The notes under the pieces were generated by a model. It did no database searches. It was not told the origin of the DNA and was given only the letters and a program-made list of their open reading frames with translations. This document shows, one piece after another, positions 41,607 through 49,802 of a stretch of 64,000 nt of DNA. Position 1 is the stretch's first letter; each line of letters begins with the position of its first letter. This DNA comes from Marinomonas algicola (GTDB taxonomy: Bacteria > Pseudomonadota > Gammaproteobacteria > Pseudomonadales > Marinomonadaceae). The stretch is from the NCBI RefSeq assembly GCF_014805825.1, contig NZ_CP061941.1:186001-250000 (forward strand), in the 5' to 3' direction. The position numbers and the translations under genes were made by a program.

Positions 41607-42830
41607 ATGGCAAAGGCTAAATTCGAACGTAATAAACCACACGTTAACGTTGGTACTATCGGTCACGTCGACCACGGTAAAACTACTCTAACTGCTGCAC
41701 TTACTCGTGTATGTGCAGAAGTATTTGGTGGCACGGCTGTTGCATTTGATGGTATCGATAACGCTCCAGAAGAGCGTGAGCGTGGTATCACAATTTCTAC
41801 GTCTCACGTAGAGTATGATTCTACAGATCGTCACTATGCACACGTAGACTGTCCAGGACACGCCGATTATGTTAAAAACATGATCACTGGTGCGGCTCAA
41901 ATGGACGGCGCTATCCTTGTATGTGGCGCGACAGATGGTCCTATGCCACAAACTCGTGAGCACATCCTGTTGTCTCGTCAAGTAGGTGTTCCATACATCG
42001 TAGTTTTCTTGAACAAAGCTGATTTGTTGGCAGAAGACTGTGGTGGTGCGGATTCTGAAGAATACGCTGAAATGTTAGAATTGGTAGAGATGGAATTGCG
42101 TGACTTGTTGTCTGAATATGACTTCCCAGGTGACGACACTCCAATCATTGCTGGTTCTGCTTTGATGGCGTTGAACGGTGAAGATGATAACGAAATGGGT
42201 ACAACTGCAGTTAAAACTCTAGTTGAAACATTGGATTCTTACATTCCTGAGCCAGAGCGTGCTATCGATGGTGCATTCATTATGCCTATTGAAGATGTGT
42301 TCTCTATCCAAGGTCGTGGTACGGTTGTAACGGGTCGTGTTGAGCGCGGTATCATCAAAGTTGGTGAAGAAGTTGAGATCGTTGGTATCGTTGATACAAC
42401 TAAAACAACTTGTACTGGTGTTGAAATGTTCCGTAAGCTTCTTGACGAAGGTCGTGCTGGCGAAAACTGTGGTGTACTTCTTCGTGGTACTAAGCGTGAT
42501 GACGTTCAGCGTGGTCAAGTTTTGGCTAAGCCTGGTTCAATCACACCTCACACTACTTTTGAAGCAGAAGTGTATGTGTTGGGTAAAGATGAAGGTGGTC
42601 GTCATACGCCTTTCTTTAAAGGTTACCGTCCACAGTTCTACTTCCGTACAACAGATGTGACTGGTGCTTGCTCATTGCCTGAAGGTGTTGAAATGGTTAT
42701 GCCTGGTGATAACATTCAGATGACTGTAGAATTGATTCACCCAATCGCAATGGACGATGGTCTACGTTTTGCGATCCGTGAAGGTGGTCGTACAGTAGGT
42801 GCTGGTGTTGTTGCTAAAGTTATCAGCTAA
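41607..42830 (+). CDS. tuf: Elongation factor Tu, with a short G-domain insertion
   Basis: The 407-residue protein has all EF-Tu motifs: GHVDHGKTT, RGITI, DCPGHADYVKNM, NKAD (136-139) and GSALMALNG, then domains II and III ending AIREGGRTVGAGVVAKVIS. It is about 10 residues longer than Pseudomonas EF-Tu and 13 longer than E. coli EF-Tu. The extra part is an acidic stretch directly after NKAD (about 140-154, LAEDCGGADSEEYAE). NKAD replaces the usual NKCD. EF-Tu delivers aminoacyl-tRNA. It is the only tuf in the window and ends in a strong terminator. Confidence 0.98.
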   Translation: MAKAKFERNKPHVNVGTIGHVDHGKTTLTAALTRVCAEVFGGTAVAFDGIDNAPEERERGITISTSHVEYDSTDRHYAHVDCPGHADYVKNMITGAAQMDGAILVCGATDGPMPQTREHILLSRQVGVPYIVVFLNKADLLAEDCGGADSEEYAEMLELVEMELRDLLSEYDFPGDDTPIIAGSALMALNGEDDNEMGTTAVKTLVETLDSYIPEPERAIDGAFIMPIEDVFSIQGRGTVVTGRVERGIIKVGEEVEIVGIVDTTKTTCTGVEMFRKLLDEGRAGENCGVLLRGTKRDDVQRGQVLAKPGSITPHTTFEAEVYVLGKDEGGRHTPFFKGYRPQFYFRTTDVTGACSLPEGVEMVMPGDNIQMTVELIHPIAMDDGLRFAIREGGRTVGAGVVAKVIS

Positions 42831-42861
42831 TAAGAAATTTTCTTATTACTGAGTTACTTTT

Positions 42862-42895
42862 AAAAAAGCCGCTTGAATAACAAGCGGCTTTTTTT
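42862..42895 (+). terminator. Intrinsic terminator after tuf
   Basis: AAAAAAGCCGCTTG, loop AATAA, CAAGCGGCTTTTTT forms a perfect 14-bp stem ending in a T-run. It closes the str group 31 bp after the tuf stop. Confidence 0.95.
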
Positions 42896-42932
42896 GTCGC
42901 CACAAAAAATGTATTGGTTTTTGATTGGTTAC

Positions 42933-42961
42933 TTGACAACCAGTTTCAGGCTCGCTATTAT
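42933..42961 (+). promoter_or_regulatory. Strong promoter of the S10-spc operon
   Basis: TTGACA at 42933-42938, exactly 17 bases, TATTAT at 42956-42961, 78 bp before rpsJ. The transcript would begin near 42968 with an 8-bp hairpin (CCGTCCTT/AAGGATGG, 42966-42987). The leader is too short for the E. coli-type L4-regulated S10 leader. Confidence 0.85.
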
Positions 42962-43038
42962 TCGCCGTCCTTAAAAAAAGGATGGTGCCTTAATTAAATT
43001 ATGATTAAGTCATCAAAACACTGTATTTGGAGTTGGAA

Positions 43039-43350
43039 ATGCAAAGCCAAAAAATCCGTATTCGTCTGAAAGCATTCGATCACCGTCTGATTGATGCTTC
43101 GACACAAGAGATTGTGGACACAGCGAAGCGTACTGGTGCGCAAGTGCGTGGTCCTATTCCGCTTCCTACTCGCAAAGAGCGTTATACAGTACTAGTTTCT
43201 CCACACGTAAACAAAGATGCGCGTGATCAATATGAAATTCGTACACACAAACGTGTTCTAGATATTGTTGAGCCAACTGAAAAAACAGTTGATGCTTTGA
43301 TGAAGCTAGATCTTGCGGCAGGCGTGGAAGTTCAAATTTCTTTAGGTTAA
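43039..43350 (+). CDS. rpsJ: Ribosomal protein uS10
   Basis: From the ATG at 43039, GGAG 7 bases before, the product is 103 residues, MQSQKIRIRLKAFDHRLIDAS, with RGPIPLPTRKERYTVLVSPHVNKDARDQYEIRTHKRVLDIVEPTEKTVDALMKLDL. S10 is part of the 30S head and, as NusE, joins NusB in antitermination and links NusG to the ribosome. Confidence 0.98.
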   Translation: MQSQKIRIRLKAFDHRLIDASTQEIVDTAKRTGAQVRGPIPLPTRKERYTVLVSPHVNKDARDQYEIRTHKRVLDIVEPTEKTVDALMKLDLAAGVEVQISLG

Positions 43351-43476
43351 TTTCTAAAGATTGGGGTGCGAGAACCGGCTGGTTATCAGTCGGCTTATGC
43401 ACAATAGTGGAATGATCTGGAATGATCAGCCGTAGCGGGTGATAGCCCCATACACAACTGGCAAATGAGGTATAAA
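43351..43476 (+). promoter_or_regulatory. Structured rpsJ-rplC spacer
   Basis: This spacer is unusually long (126 bases). CCGGCTG/CAGTCGG forms a 7-bp hairpin (43377-43395), GGGG near 43364 can pair with CCCC near 43447 to close the whole region, and GGAATGATC occurs twice in a row (about 43411-43429). It may be a regulatory leader for rplC-rplD, with L4 as a candidate ligand; this is inference. Confidence 0.4.
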
Positions 43477-44115
43477 ATGGCTATTCAATTAGTCGGACGT
43501 AAAGCCGGTATGACAAGAGTCTTCACTGAAGATGGTCAATCCGTGCCAGTAACCGTCATCGAGGTAGAACCGAATCGCGTTACGCAAGTGAAAACTGCAG
43601 AAGTTGATGGCTACAAAGCTATTCAGGTTACTGTTGGTTCTCGTCGTGCGAGCCGTGTAAACAAAGCAGCAGCAGGTCATTTTGCTAAAGCTAATGTTGA
43701 AGCTGGTCGTGGTTTGTGGGAGTTCCGCCTGGCAGGTGATGAAAAAGAAATCAACGTTGGTGATGAGCTAACAGTTGCTGATTTCGAAACCGTATCTATG
43801 GTTGATGTAACTGGTCAATCAAAAGGTAAAGGTTTTCAAGGTGCCATTAAACGTCACAACTTTTCAATGCAAGATGCGACGCATGGTAACTCATTGTCTC
43901 ACCGTGCTCCTGGTTCTATTGGCCAATGTCAAACACCTGGTCGTGTTTGGAAAGGCAAAAAGATGGCAGGTCACATGGGCGCTGAACAAGTAACTACACA
44001 ATCTCTAGAAGTTGTTCGCGTGGATTCAGAACGCAACTTAATTCTAGTTAAAGGTGCGGTTCCTGGCGCTGTAGATGGTGACGTCATTCTTCAAACAGCA
44101 GTTAAATCTCGCTAA
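43477..44115 (+). CDS. rplC: Ribosomal protein uL3
   Basis: From the ATG at 43477 (TGAGG before it) the product is 212 residues, MAIQLVGRKAGMTRVFTEDGQSVPVTVIEVEPNRVTQVK. The loop reaching the peptidyl transferase centre has QDATHGNSLSHRAPGSIGQCQTPGRVWKGKKMAGHMG. The glutamine in GQCQTPG matches the residue methylated by PrmB in E. coli. rplD follows after 14 bp. Confidence 0.98.
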   Translation: MAIQLVGRKAGMTRVFTEDGQSVPVTVIEVEPNRVTQVKTAEVDGYKAIQVTVGSRRASRVNKAAAGHFAKANVEAGRGLWEFRLAGDEKEINVGDELTVADFETVSMVDVTGQSKGKGFQGAIKRHNFSMQDATHGNSLSHRAPGSIGQCQTPGRVWKGKKMAGHMGAEQVTTQSLEVVRVDSERNLILVKGAVPGAVDGDVILQTAVKSR

Positions 44116-44129
44116 GAGAGGGGTAGACA

Positions 44130-44735
44130 ATGAACTTGAATCTTACAGGCTCTGAAGGAACGATCGACGTTTCTGAAAGTACCTTTGCACGTGAGTATAA
44201 CGAAGCGTTAGTACACCAAGTTGTTACAGCTTACTTGGCTGGTGCTCGTCAAGGTACACGTGCTCAAAAAACTCGCTCAGAAGTGGCAGGTGGCGGACGC
44301 AAACCTTGGAAACAAAAAGGTTCTGGTCGTGCTCGTGCAGGTACTATTCGTAGTCCTATCTGGCGTTCAGGTGGCGTAACATTCGCTGCTAAACCGCAGG
44401 ATCACTCACATAAAGTGAACAAGAAGATGTATCGTGCAGCAATGCGCACCATCTGGTCTGAACTTGTACGTCAAGACCGTCTTGTTGTAGTAGAAGAATT
44501 GGCTTTGGAAGCTCCAAAAACAAAACTCTTCAAAGCAAAAATGGCAGAATTGAATATTGAGAATGCATTAGTTGTTACACAAGATTTTGTGGATAATGTT
44601 TTCTTGGCAGCTCGCAATATTCCTAACGTAGATGTACGCGATGCGGCGTCTATTGACCCTGTTAGCTTGATTGCTTACGACAAAGTGTTGGTGACAGTTG
44701 GTGCTCTTAAGCAAATTGAGGAGTCACTAGCATGA
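44130..44735 (+). CDS. rplD: Ribosomal protein uL4
   Basis: The 201-residue protein begins MNLNLTGSEGTIDVSESTFAREYNEALVHQVVTAYLAGARQGTRAQKTRSEVAGGGRKPWKQKGSGRARAGTIRSPIWRSGGVTF. The loop KPWKQKGSGRARAG lines the exit tunnel. In E. coli L4 also represses the S10 operon. The stop overlaps rplW by 4 bases. Confidence 0.98.
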   Translation: MNLNLTGSEGTIDVSESTFAREYNEALVHQVVTAYLAGARQGTRAQKTRSEVAGGGRKPWKQKGSGRARAGTIRSPIWRSGGVTFAAKPQDHSHKVNKKMYRAAMRTIWSELVRQDRLVVVEELALEAPKTKLFKAKMAELNIENALVVTQDFVDNVFLAARNIPNVDVRDAASIDPVSLIAYDKVLVTVGALKQIEESLA

Positions 44736-45028
44736 TCGGCGAACGCATTTATAAAGTTTTGTTGGGACCACACATTTCTGAGAAAGCAACAATTGTTGCT
44801 GAAGGTAATGGTCAATACGTTTTTCGTGTTGTAAGTGATGCAACGAAACCTGAAATTAAACAGGCAATCGAAGCACTATTTGAAGTTAAAGTTGAAGATG
44901 TACGCACCTTGAATCAAAAAGGTAAAACTAAGCGTACAGCTCGTGGCCTAGGTAAGCGTAGCGACGTTAAAAAAGCGTACGTTCGTTTAGCTGAAGGTCA
45001 AGAAATTGATTTCATAGACGCTGAATAA
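44732..45028 (+). CDS. rplW: Ribosomal protein uL23
   Basis: The 98-residue protein (MIGERIYKVLLGPHISEKAT) overlaps the rplD end by ATGA. It includes ALFEVKVEDVRTLNQKGKTKRTARGLGKRSDVKKAYVRL. It sits at the tunnel exit and is the docking point for trigger factor and SRP. Confidence 0.98.
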   Translation: MIGERIYKVLLGPHISEKATIVAEGNGQYVFRVVSDATKPEIKQAIEALFEVKVEDVRTLNQKGKTKRTARGLGKRSDVKKAYVRLAEGQEIDFIDAE

Positions 45029-45042
45029 GGGGAGATAGGTCA

Positions 45043-45867
45043 ATGGCTGTTGTAAAATGTAAGCCAACGTCTGCAGGCCGTCGTCACGTTGTTAAAGTTG
45101 TAAACGATGAGTTGCACAAAGGCGCACCTTATGCACCTCTTCTTGATAAGAAGAGTAAGTCTGGTGGTCGTAACAACAACGGGCGCATCACTACGCGTCA
45201 CGTAGGTGGTGGTCATAAGCAGCATTATCGTATGGTTGATTTCCGTCGTAACAAAGATGGGATACCTGCGGTAGTTGAGCGTTTGGAATATGATCCAAAC
45301 CGTTCTGCAAACATCGCATTAGTTTTATATGCTGATGGCGAACGTCGCTACATTATTGCCTCTAAAGGCATGGTAGCTGGTACTGTAGTTTTTAATGGTG
45401 CAGATTCACCTATCAAACCAGGTAATAGTTTGCCTTTGCAAAATATCCCTGTGGGTAGTCTTGTACACTGTGTAGAGTTGAAGCCAGGCAAAGGTGCGCA
45501 AGTCGCTCGTTCTGCTGGTGCATCAGCTCAGCTTGTTGCTCGTGAAGGTCGTTACGTTACTCTTCGCCTACGTTCAGGTGAAATGCGTAAAGTTTTGACT
45601 GAATGTCGCGCAACGTTAGGTGAAGTATCTAATTCTGAGCATAGCTTACGCGTGCTTGGTAAAGCAGGTGCTAACCGCTGGCGCGGTATCCGTCCTACTG
45701 TACGTGGTGCGGCTATGAACCCAGTTGATCACCCGCATGGTGGTGGTGAAGGTCGTAGTAAAGGTGGTCGTCACCCTGTTACACCTTGGGGTGTGCCTAC
45801 TAAAGGCTACAAAACACGCAGTAATAAGCGTACTGACAAACTTATTGTACGTCGTCGTACTAAGTAA
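45043..45867 (+). CDS. rplB: Ribosomal protein uL2
   Basis: The 274-residue protein starts MAVVKCKPTSAGRRHVVKVV. It ends with the conserved GVAMNPVDHPHGGGEGR-type segment (RGAAMNPVDHPHGGGEGRSKGGRHPVTPWG) near the peptidyl transferase centre. It is needed for subunit joining. The histidine of HPHGG is present. Confidence 0.98.
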   Translation: MAVVKCKPTSAGRRHVVKVVNDELHKGAPYAPLLDKKSKSGGRNNNGRITTRHVGGGHKQHYRMVDFRRNKDGIPAVVERLEYDPNRSANIALVLYADGERRYIIASKGMVAGTVVFNGADSPIKPGNSLPLQNIPVGSLVHCVELKPGKGAQVARSAGASAQLVAREGRYVTLRLRSGEMRKVLTECRATLGEVSNSEHSLRVLGKAGANRWRGIRPTVRGAAMNPVDHPHGGGEGRSKGGRHPVTPWGVPTKGYKTRSNKRTDKLIVRRRTK

Positions 45868-45882
45868 CAAGAGGAAACGACT

Positions 45883-46158
45883 GTGCCACGTTCACTAAAA
45901 AAAGGTCCTTTCATCGACCTTCATTTGTTGAAAAAGGTAGAGGCTGCGGTAGAGAAAAACGATCGTCGACCAATAAAGACTTGGTCTCGCCGTTCTACTG
46001 TCTTCCCTGAATTTGTAGGGTTGACTATCGCTGTCCATAATGGTCGCCAGCATGTACCAGTTATTGTAACTGAAGACATGGTCGGTCATAAATTGGGTGA
46101 GTTCGCTCCAACCCGCACGTATCGCGGCCATGCTGCGGATAAGAAAGCCAAACGCTAA
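45883..46158 (+). CDS. rpsS: Ribosomal protein uS19
   Basis: The 91-residue protein starts at GTG 45883 (AAGAGGAAA before) as MPRSLKKGPFIDLHLLKKVEAAVEKNDRRPIKTWSRRSTVFPEFVGLTIAVHNGRQHVPV. It contacts the A-site region of the 30S head with S13. Gaps to rplB and rplV are 15 and 12 bp. Confidence 0.98.
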   Translation: MPRSLKKGPFIDLHLLKKVEAAVEKNDRRPIKTWSRRSTVFPEFVGLTIAVHNGRQHVPVIVTEDMVGHKLGEFAPTRTYRGHAADKKAKR

Positions 46159-46170
46159 AAGGGGATTATT

Positions 46171-46503
46171 ATGAGTGAAGTAAGCGCTTCATTAAAAGGT
46201 GCTCGCCTCTCAGCACAGAAAGCCCGTTTGGTTGCTGATCAAATCCGTGGTAAGTCTGTGAGCGAAGCACTGAACATCTTGGCGTTCAGTCCTAAAAAGG
46301 CGGCAGCTATTGTCAAAAAAGTACTAGAGTCTGCTGTTGCAAATGCTGAGCATAACGATGGTGCTGATATAGATGACTTGCGTGTTTCTACGATCTTCGT
46401 TGATGAGGCTATGACTCTAAAACGTATTAAGCCACGTGCGAAAGGACGTGCAGATCGTGTATTCAAACGCAGTTGCCATATTACAGTCAAAGTCGCTGAC
46501 TAA
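46171..46503 (+). CDS. rplV: Ribosomal protein uL22
   Basis: The 110-residue protein (MSEVSASLKGARLSAQKARLVADQIRGKSVSEAL) has the long beta hairpin DEAMTLKRIKPRAKGRADRVFKRSCHITVKV, which forms part of the exit tunnel and the macrolide/arrest-peptide constriction. No hairpin deletion is seen. Confidence 0.98.
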   Translation: MSEVSASLKGARLSAQKARLVADQIRGKSVSEALNILAFSPKKAAAIVKKVLESAVANAEHNDGADIDDLRVSTIFVDEAMTLKRIKPRAKGRADRVFKRSCHITVKVAD

Positions 46504-46517
46504 TTAGGAGAAACCCA

Positions 46518-47198
46518 ATGGGTCAGAAGGTTCATCCAACTGGAATACGCTTAGGAATAGTTAAAGATCATACTTCAACTTGGTATGCTAACAACCAAAA
46601 CTACTCCAAGCTGCTATTAAACGATCTTCAAGTACGTAAGTTCTTGGAGAAAAAATTAGTGCAGGCATCTGTATCTCGTATTGAGATTCAGCGCCCTGCT
46701 CAAACAGCTCGTATTACTATTCACACTGCTCGTCCGGGTATTGTAATTGGTAAGAAAGGCGAAGATGTAGAGAAATTGCGTAATGCCATTTCTACAATGA
46801 TGGGCGTACCTGTCCACATTAACATCGAAGAAATTCGTAAGCCTGAACTAGATGCTAAATTGGTTGCGCAAAATATTGCGGGTCAATTAGAGCGTCGTGT
46901 AATGTTCCGTCGTGCTATGAAGCGTGCTGTACAAAATGCAATGCGTGGTGGCGCGAAAGGTATTAAGGTTCAGGTTAGTGGTCGTTTAGGCGGAGCAGAA
47001 ATTGCCCGTGCTGAATGGTACCGCGAAGGCCGTGTGCCGCTACACACTCTGCGTGCTGACATTGACTACGCTACTTATGAAGCAAACACAACTTACGGCA
47101 TTATTGGCGTAAAAACGTGGATCTTCAAAGGCGAAATCTTGGGCGGTATTGAACAAGTGCGAGCTACTAAAGGCGCACAAAAGAAGAAGTCTAAGTAG
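46518..47198 (+). CDS. rpsC: Ribosomal protein uS3
   Basis: The 226-residue protein (MGQKVHPTGIRLGIVKDHTSTWYAN) has the KH domain (RPGIVIGKKGEDVEKLRNAI) and the C-terminal region GLGGAEIARAEWYREGRVPLHTLRADIDY-like (SGRLGGAEIARAEW). It takes part in mRNA entry and helicase activity of the 30S subunit. Confidence 0.98.
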   Translation: MGQKVHPTGIRLGIVKDHTSTWYANNQNYSKLLLNDLQVRKFLEKKLVQASVSRIEIQRPAQTARITIHTARPGIVIGKKGEDVEKLRNAISTMMGVPVHINIEEIRKPELDAKLVAQNIAGQLERRVMFRRAMKRAVQNAMRGGAKGIKVQVSGRLGGAEIARAEWYREGRVPLHTLRADIDYATYEANTTYGIIGVKTWIFKGEILGGIEQVRATKGAQKKKSK

Positions 47199-47208
47199 GG
47201 GGTGAGTC

Positions 47209-47622
47209 ATGTTACAACCGAAACGTACTAAGTTCCGTAAGATGATGAAAGGCCGTAATCGCGGTCTTGCAATTCGCGGATCTCAAGTTAGCTTTGGTGA
47301 ATACGGATTAAAGTCGACTCAACGTGGTCGAATTACTGCTCGTCAAATTGAGGCGGCGCGTCGTGCAATGACTCGTCACATCAAACGTGGTGGTAAAATC
47401 TGGATTCGTGTATTCCCTGATAAGCCGATTACCCAAAAACCTTTAGAGGTTCGTCAGGGTAAAGGTAAGGGTAACGTAGAATATTGGGTTGCACAAATTC
47501 AACCTGGTAAGATGCTTTATGAGGTTGAGGGCGTTTCTGAGCAACTAGCACGCGAAGCTTTCGCGCTAGCAGCTGCTAAGCTTCCTTTGTCCACAACTTT
47601 CGTAACGCGTACGGTGATGTAG
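47209..47622 (+). CDS. rplP: Ribosomal protein uL16
   Basis: The 137-residue protein (MLQPKRTKFRKMMKGRNRGLAIRGSQVSFGEYGLKS) includes RRAMTRHIKRGGKIWIRVFPDKPITQKPLEVRQGKGKGNVEYWVAQIQPGKMLYEV. It positions A-site tRNA. The stop TAG is directly followed by the rpmC ATG. Confidence 0.98.
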   Translation: MLQPKRTKFRKMMKGRNRGLAIRGSQVSFGEYGLKSTQRGRITARQIEAARRAMTRHIKRGGKIWIRVFPDKPITQKPLEVRQGKGKGNVEYWVAQIQPGKMLYEVEGVSEQLAREAFALAAAKLPLSTTFVTRTVM

Positions 47623-47814
47623 ATGAAAGCAAAAGAACTACAAACAAAGACTGTGACTGAGTTGCAGCAAACTTTGATTGAATTGCTTAAAGAGCAGTTC
47701 ACTCTGCGTATGCAGAAGGCAACTGGCCAGCTAACGCAAACTCATTTGCTTCCTCAAGTTCGCCGCAATATCGCACGAGTTAAAACCGTGCTTAATGATA
47801 AGGCAGGTAACTAA
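47623..47814 (+). CDS. rpmC: Ribosomal protein uL29
   Basis: The 63-residue helical-hairpin protein (MKAKELQTKTVTELQQTLIELLKEQFTLRMQKATGQL, then HLLPQVRRNIARVKTVLNDK) starts without any gap after rplP. This implies coupling through the rplP terminating ribosome. It lies beside L23 at the tunnel exit. Confidence 0.98.
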   Translation: MKAKELQTKTVTELQQTLIELLKEQFTLRMQKATGQLTQTHLLPQVRRNIARVKTVLNDKAGN

Positions 47815-47815
47815 G

Positions 47816-48082
47816 ATGGCAAGTGCAGAAACAAAACCTCGTATTGCTACTGGTAAAGTAGTAAGCGACAAGATGGATAAAACCATTACAGTACTAGTTG
47901 AACATACAGAGAAGCATGCCCTTTATGGTAAGTTTATCCGTCGTTCTACTAAATTACACGCTCACGATGAAAACAACGAATGCCAAATTGGCGACACTGT
48001 GAAGGTCGTGGAAGTGCGTCCTTATTCCAAGTCTAAAACTTGGAAACTAGTGCAAGTTGTTAACAAGGCGGCAGCTGTATAA
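47816..48082 (+). CDS. rpsQ: Ribosomal protein uS17
   Basis: From the ATG at 47816, one base after the rpmC stop, the product is 88 residues, MASAETKPRIATGKVVSDKMDKTITVLVEHTEKHALYGKFIRRSTKLHAHDE. It is a primary 16S-binding OB-fold protein. It is the last gene of the classical S10 group; a 47-bp gap leads to rplN. Confidence 0.98.
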   Translation: MASAETKPRIATGKVVSDKMDKTITVLVEHTEKHALYGKFIRRSTKLHAHDENNECQIGDTVKVVEVRPYSKSKTWKLVQVVNKAAAV

Positions 48083-48129
48083 GCTGCTCCTTCGTGAGAC
48101 TTGTTATCTAATTTGATTGGAGAGCAGTT

Positions 48130-48498
48130 ATGATTCAAACAGAATCGATGCTTGATATTGCAGATAACAGCGGTGCTAAGCGTGTTCAGTGTATAAAAGT
48201 ACTGGGTGGCTCACATCGTCGTTACGCTGGTATCGGTGACATTATTAAGGTCACAGTGAAAGAAGCGATTCCTCGTGGTCGTGTTAAAAAAGGGCAAGTT
48301 CTAAACGCTGTTGTTGTTAGAACTAAAAAAGGTGTTCGTCGTCCAGATGGCTCCGTGATCCGTTTTGATGTAAACTCAGCGGTTCTATTAAATGCGTCTG
48401 GTCAACCAATTGGTACTCGTATCTTTGGCCCAGTTACCCGTGAGTTGCGCTCTGAGCAGTTCATGAAAATTATTTCTCTTGCACCTGAAGTGTTGTAA
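48130..48498 (+). CDS. rplN: Ribosomal protein uL14
   Basis: The 122-residue protein starts MIQTESMLDIADNSGAKRVQCIKVLGGSHRRYAGIGDIIKVTVKEAIPRGRVKKGQVLNAVVVRTKKGVRRPDGS. It forms intersubunit bridges and is the binding site of the silencing factor RsfS. It opens the spc group. No clear new promoter is seen, so S10 and spc probably share a transcript. Confidence 0.98.
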   Translation: MIQTESMLDIADNSGAKRVQCIKVLGGSHRRYAGIGDIIKVTVKEAIPRGRVKKGQVLNAVVVRTKKGVRRPDGSVIRFDVNSAVLLNASGQPIGTRIFGPVTRELRSEQFMKIISLAPEVL

Positions 48499-48515
48499 GA
48501 GGGAGGGGGCTAAAT

Positions 48516-48833
48516 ATGCGTAAAATCAAAAGTAATGACGAAGTTGTTGTAATTGCTGGTAAAGATAAAGGCAAGCGCGGCAAAGTTGTTAAAGTTGTTG
48601 ACGAGAACCGCGTTCTTGTTTCTGGAATCAATATGATGAAGAAACACGAAAAGCCGAACCCTATGAAGGGGACGACTGGTGGTATCGTTGAGAAAGAAGC
48701 ACCTATCCAGGTTTCGAATGTAGCTATATTTAATGCGGCTACAGGAAAAGCGGATCGCGTCGGCTTTAAAGTGACTGAAGACGGTACGAAAGTACGTATC
48801 TTCAAATCAAACAGTGAAGCGATCGACGCCTAA
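48516..48833 (+). CDS. rplX: Ribosomal protein uL24
   Basis: The 105-residue protein (MRKIKSNDEVVVIAGKDKGKRGKVVKVVDENRVLVSGINMMKKHEKPN) contains a KOW motif (DEVVVIAGKDKGKRGKV). It is an early assembly initiator of the 50S subunit. In E. coli the S8 operator lies at the start of the next gene. Confidence 0.98.
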   Translation: MRKIKSNDEVVVIAGKDKGKRGKVVKVVDENRVLVSGINMMKKHEKPNPMKGTTGGIVEKEAPIQVSNVAIFNAATGKADRVGFKVTEDGTKVRIFKSNSEAIDA

Positions 48834-48850
48834 GAGCGAGAATTATAGCC

Positions 48851-49390
48851 ATGGCGAGACTTAAGCAAGTTTATAAAGATCAAGTAGTAACTCAGCTGTC
48901 TGAACAGTTCGGTTACCAAAATGTAATGCAAGTGCCAAAAATCACTAAAATTACATTGAATATGGGTGTGGGTGAAGCAATCGCAGACAAGAAGCTTCTT
49001 GAAAATGCGGTTAATGATCTACAAGCACTTAGCGGCCAGAAAGTTGTCGTAACTAAAGCGCGTAAATCGGTAGCAGGCTTTAAAATCCGTGATGGTTATC
49101 CTATCGGTTGTAAAGTTACTCTACGTGGTGAGCGTATGTGGGATTTCTTCGACCGTTTGGTTGATGTTGCTATCCCTCGTATCCGTGACTTTCGTGGTTT
49201 AAACCCGAAGTCGTTTGACGGACGTGGTAACTACAGCATGGGTGTTAAAGAGCAGATCATCTTCCCTGAAATCGATTACGATAAAGTAGATCGTGTACGT
49301 GGTATGGATATTACCATTACAACTACTGCTCGTACCGACGAAGAAGGTCGTGCTTTGCTAGCCGCCTTTAGTTTCCCTTTCAAGAAATAA
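48851..49390 (+). CDS. rplE: Ribosomal protein uL5
   Basis: The 179-residue protein (MARLKQVYKDQVVTQLSEQFGYQNVMQVPKITKITLNMGVGEA) includes ARKSVAGFKIRDGYPIGCKVTLRGERMWDF and MGVKEQIIFPEIDYDK. It binds 5S rRNA with L18 in the central protuberance. I did not find an obvious E. coli-like S8 helix at its start. Confidence 0.98.
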   Translation: MARLKQVYKDQVVTQLSEQFGYQNVMQVPKITKITLNMGVGEAIADKKLLENAVNDLQALSGQKVVVTKARKSVAGFKIRDGYPIGCKVTLRGERMWDFFDRLVDVAIPRIRDFRGLNPKSFDGRGNYSMGVKEQIIFPEIDYDKVDRVRGMDITITTTARTDEEGRALLAAFSFPFKK

Positions 49391-49403
49391 GAGGTAAGGA
49401 ATC

Positions 49404-49709
49404 ATGGCTAAAATATCAATGATTCAGCGCGAAGCAAAACGCACAAAATTAGTAGCTAAGTTCGCTGAAAAGCGTGCTGCTCTAAAAGCAATTATTAGCG
49501 ATGTGAATGCATCTGATGATGAAAAGTGGGAAGCGACGCTTAAATTGCAAGCTCTTCCACGTGATTCATCTTCTTCTCGCCAGCGTAACCGTTGTCAAAT
49601 AACGGGTCGCCCACATGGTGTTTATCGCAAGTTTGGTTTGTCAAGAATCAAATTGCGTGAAGCGGCTATGCGCGGTGATGTACCTGGCTTGAAGAAAGCT
49701 AGTTGGTAA
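49404..49709 (+). CDS. rpsN: Ribosomal protein uS14 (zinc-free form)
   Basis: The 101-residue protein (MAKISMIQREAKRTKLVAKFAEKRAALKAI) ends RQRNRCQITGRPHGVYRKFGLSRIKLREAAMRGDVPGLKKASW. It is the long form without the CxxC zinc ribbon, so it does not need zinc, unlike the rpmJ product in this operon. A long structured spacer of 129 bases follows. Confidence 0.98.
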   Translation: MAKISMIQREAKRTKLVAKFAEKRAALKAIISDVNASDDEKWEATLKLQALPRDSSSSRQRNRCQITGRPHGVYRKFGLSRIKLREAAMRGDVPGLKKASW

Positions 49710-49714
49710 GCAAG

Positions 49715-49802
49715 TAGAGCGCGATCATACTACATTGCAGTGAAGAGATGTTCAGTTATGCTGGACATTTCGTTCGCTGCTGTGTACTATGCGCGAGCTC
49801 TA
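49715..49802 (+). promoter_or_regulatory. Long imperfect hairpin between rpsN and rpsH
   Basis: The left arm 49715-49744 (TAGAGC...GCAGTGAA) pairs over about 30 positions with the right arm 49769-49802 (TTCG...GAGCTCTA), with few bulges. It encloses an inner 8-bp hairpin ATGTTCAG/CTGGACAT (49748-49768). It lies 36 bp before the rpsH ATG. Candidates are an S8 translational operator or an RNA processing site. Other spc gaps in this window are about 1-25 bp, so the insertion is notable. Confidence 0.6.
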
